DNA of 25,422 bases from JALYXS01 sp051003795 (GTDB lineage: Bacteria; Acidobacteriota; Terriglobia; Bryobacterales; Bryobacteraceae): assembly GCA_051003795.1 (NCBI GenBank), contig JBPCKZ010000069.1:1-25422 (forward strand), given 5' to 3'. Each line of letters starts with the position of its first letter. Position 1 is the first letter of the stretch. Below the pieces are notes generated by a model. The model was not told the DNA's origin, did not search any database, and was given only the letters and a program-made list of their open reading frames with translations. Below, piece after piece: positions 24,660-25,422 of the stretch. Both the position numbers and the translations under genes were made by a program.

Positions 24660-25283
24660 ATGGCTACTCCCTGGGAAGATCCAATCAAGAATGCCAAACG
24701 GCTCACGGTTTTTGCCGGTACGAGCGTCACTGGCGGAATTTGGGCCGCCGCGTTCACGAATGCGCTCAAGGAGTTTAATCTGCTCTCCGCGGCCAACAAC
24801 TTCGGTGTCACCTTAAGCCAGTCGGCGACGAAGCCAGATCCGAGCGGCGTTGGCGGAGCGGACGTGCAGTTCGAGTCCGGCGACGGAACCGTCGATTTCA
24901 TCTCTTTCGGACAGAAGATATCCGTAACGGTGCCCGGTACCGCCGTCCAAGGAGACACGAAGCTAGTCAAGACGATGTTTGGACAGGTCCAGCGGGTGGC
25001 AAAGGCTTTCATCGTCGTACCCGCCACGCCGCAGGCCGATACCAGTCCCCCGCGCGTGGTGGGCGACGGCGTGAAACTGGTGATTGCCGTCCACGAATTG
25101 ATTCACGCCTGCGGCCTTTCCGACAGCGATCACAATCCCGACGATTTGTTTTTCGGTTTCCCGCAACTACGCGCCGGCGCGAAACCGGCGGACGATAAGG
25201 TCGAGGTGAACCACGCCAAGCGATTGCCGCCGCTGTTCCTGACGAGCAAGACCGTTAGCGTGATTCAGGCAACCTGGAAGTAG
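24660..25283 (+). CDS. Zinc metalloprotease-like protein, 207 aa
   Basis: The decisive motif is VIAVHELIHACGLSDSDHNP: H145-E146-x-x-H149 with Gly152 and an acidic residue at the metzincin third-ligand position (D155), and a further His158. This is a zincin active site; D155 recalls snapalysin-type enzymes, while H158 could be the third ligand instead. The preceding region (IWAAAFTNALKEFNLLS) suits the metzincin helix that packs beside the site. No signal peptide or pro-domain is visible. It follows the peptidoglycan-binding gene at an 18-base gap. Protease activity is inferred from the motif; the target is unknown, and it could be an effector or a cell-wall-associated enzyme. Confidence 0.75.
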   Translation: MATPWEDPIKNAKRLTVFAGTSVTGGIWAAAFTNALKEFNLLSAANNFGVTLSQSATKPDPSGVGGADVQFESGDGTVDFISFGQKISVTVPGTAVQGDTKLVKTMFGQVQRVAKAFIVVPATPQADTSPPRVVGDGVKLVIAVHELIHACGLSDSDHNPDDLFFGFPQLRAGAKPADDKVEVNHAKRLPPLFLTSKTVSVIQATWK

Positions 25284-25422
25284 CCGGTTTCAAACAGCGG
25301 TTGCGGCAGAAGCGGACGCGGCGAGTCGCGGTAGGCGAGCGCCGCCGCGTATTGCAGGTCCAAATCCAAATCGTGCAAAGTCCATGTCGCGGCGGCATCC
25401 GTATCGCGCGCCAGATGGATGA
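25265..25422 (-). CDS. C-terminal end of an unidentified minus-strand gene (5' part outside window)
   Basis: From the window edge the minus strand reads IHLARDTDAAATWTLHDLDL, then DLQYAAALAYRDSPRPLLPQ and PLFETGYFQVA before TGA at 25265-25267. The composition and pattern look like a real protein end rather than chance. Its stop overlaps the metalloprotease gene's 3' end by 19 bases, which is acceptable for convergent genes. I do not recognise the family from these 51 residues. Confidence 0.5.
   Translation of the reverse strand, partial: IHLARDTDAAATWTLHDLDLDLQYAAALAYRDSPRPLLPQPLFETGYFQVA

Noticed and set aside
1..25422. CRISPR arrays, tRNA or rRNA genes, complete insertion sequences, clear riboswitches or terminators
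   Set aside because: No regularly spaced repeats, cloverleaf sequence, intact transposase, or GC stem followed by a T-run was found by reading.

Overview
The window reads as a high-GC chromosomal segment from an Acidobacteriota bacterium, probably of the Solibacter/Bryobacter type. This is inferred from gene content: an Oar-like TonB-dependent receptor with an N-terminal carboxypeptidase-regulatory domain, a DUF1587/1592/1588/1585 cytochrome-like protein paired with a DUF1552 protein, secreted 24-residue leucine-rich-repeat (LRR) proteins, a DUF1080 protein, and futalosine-pathway menaquinone genes. No rRNA, tRNA, CRISPR array or complete insertion sequence is visible.

Layout. (1) Positions 1-6080, minus strand: a tightly packed operon of a 643-aa LRR protein, a 349-aa secreted LRR protein, a cytochrome-like DUF1592-family protein and a Tat-exported DUF1552 protein that runs off the left edge. 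(2) 6195-7190, plus: a secreted DUF1080 protein and a 99-aa protein of unknown function. (3) 7204-11703, minus: an RND efflux permease followed by its membrane-fusion adaptor; no TolC-like gene is present. (4) 11704-13972: an accessory island with an HNH-type protein, a truncated and frameshifted serine recombinase, a SnoaL/NTF2-like protein, about 380 bases without a convincing gene, and a small lysine-rich protein. (5) 13975-15200, minus: LarB (nickel-pincer cofactor synthesis) with a DUF192 lipoprotein. (6) 15307-17311, plus: MqnP-like prenyltransferase and MqnE, two steps of the futalosine route to menaquinone, followed by a broken small membrane-protein gene. (7) 17583-24170, minus: a glycoside-hydrolase-like secreted protein, a large TonB-dependent receptor and an MscS-type mechanosensitive channel whose gene is split by a one-base frameshift. 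(8) 24258-25283, plus: a peptidoglycan-binding-domain protein and a zinc metalloprotease-like protein. The C-terminal end of an unidentified minus-strand gene lies at the right edge.

The strongest leads are the coupled LRR/LRR/DUF1592/DUF1552 operon, including a duplicated LRR domain module that lacks an export signal; the peptidoglycan-binding/metalloprotease pair; and three interrupted genes within about 6 kb (12.5-18.8 kb). Two of those are single-base lesions, so they are either real decay or assembly indels. No finding here can be called a proven new system from sequence alone.
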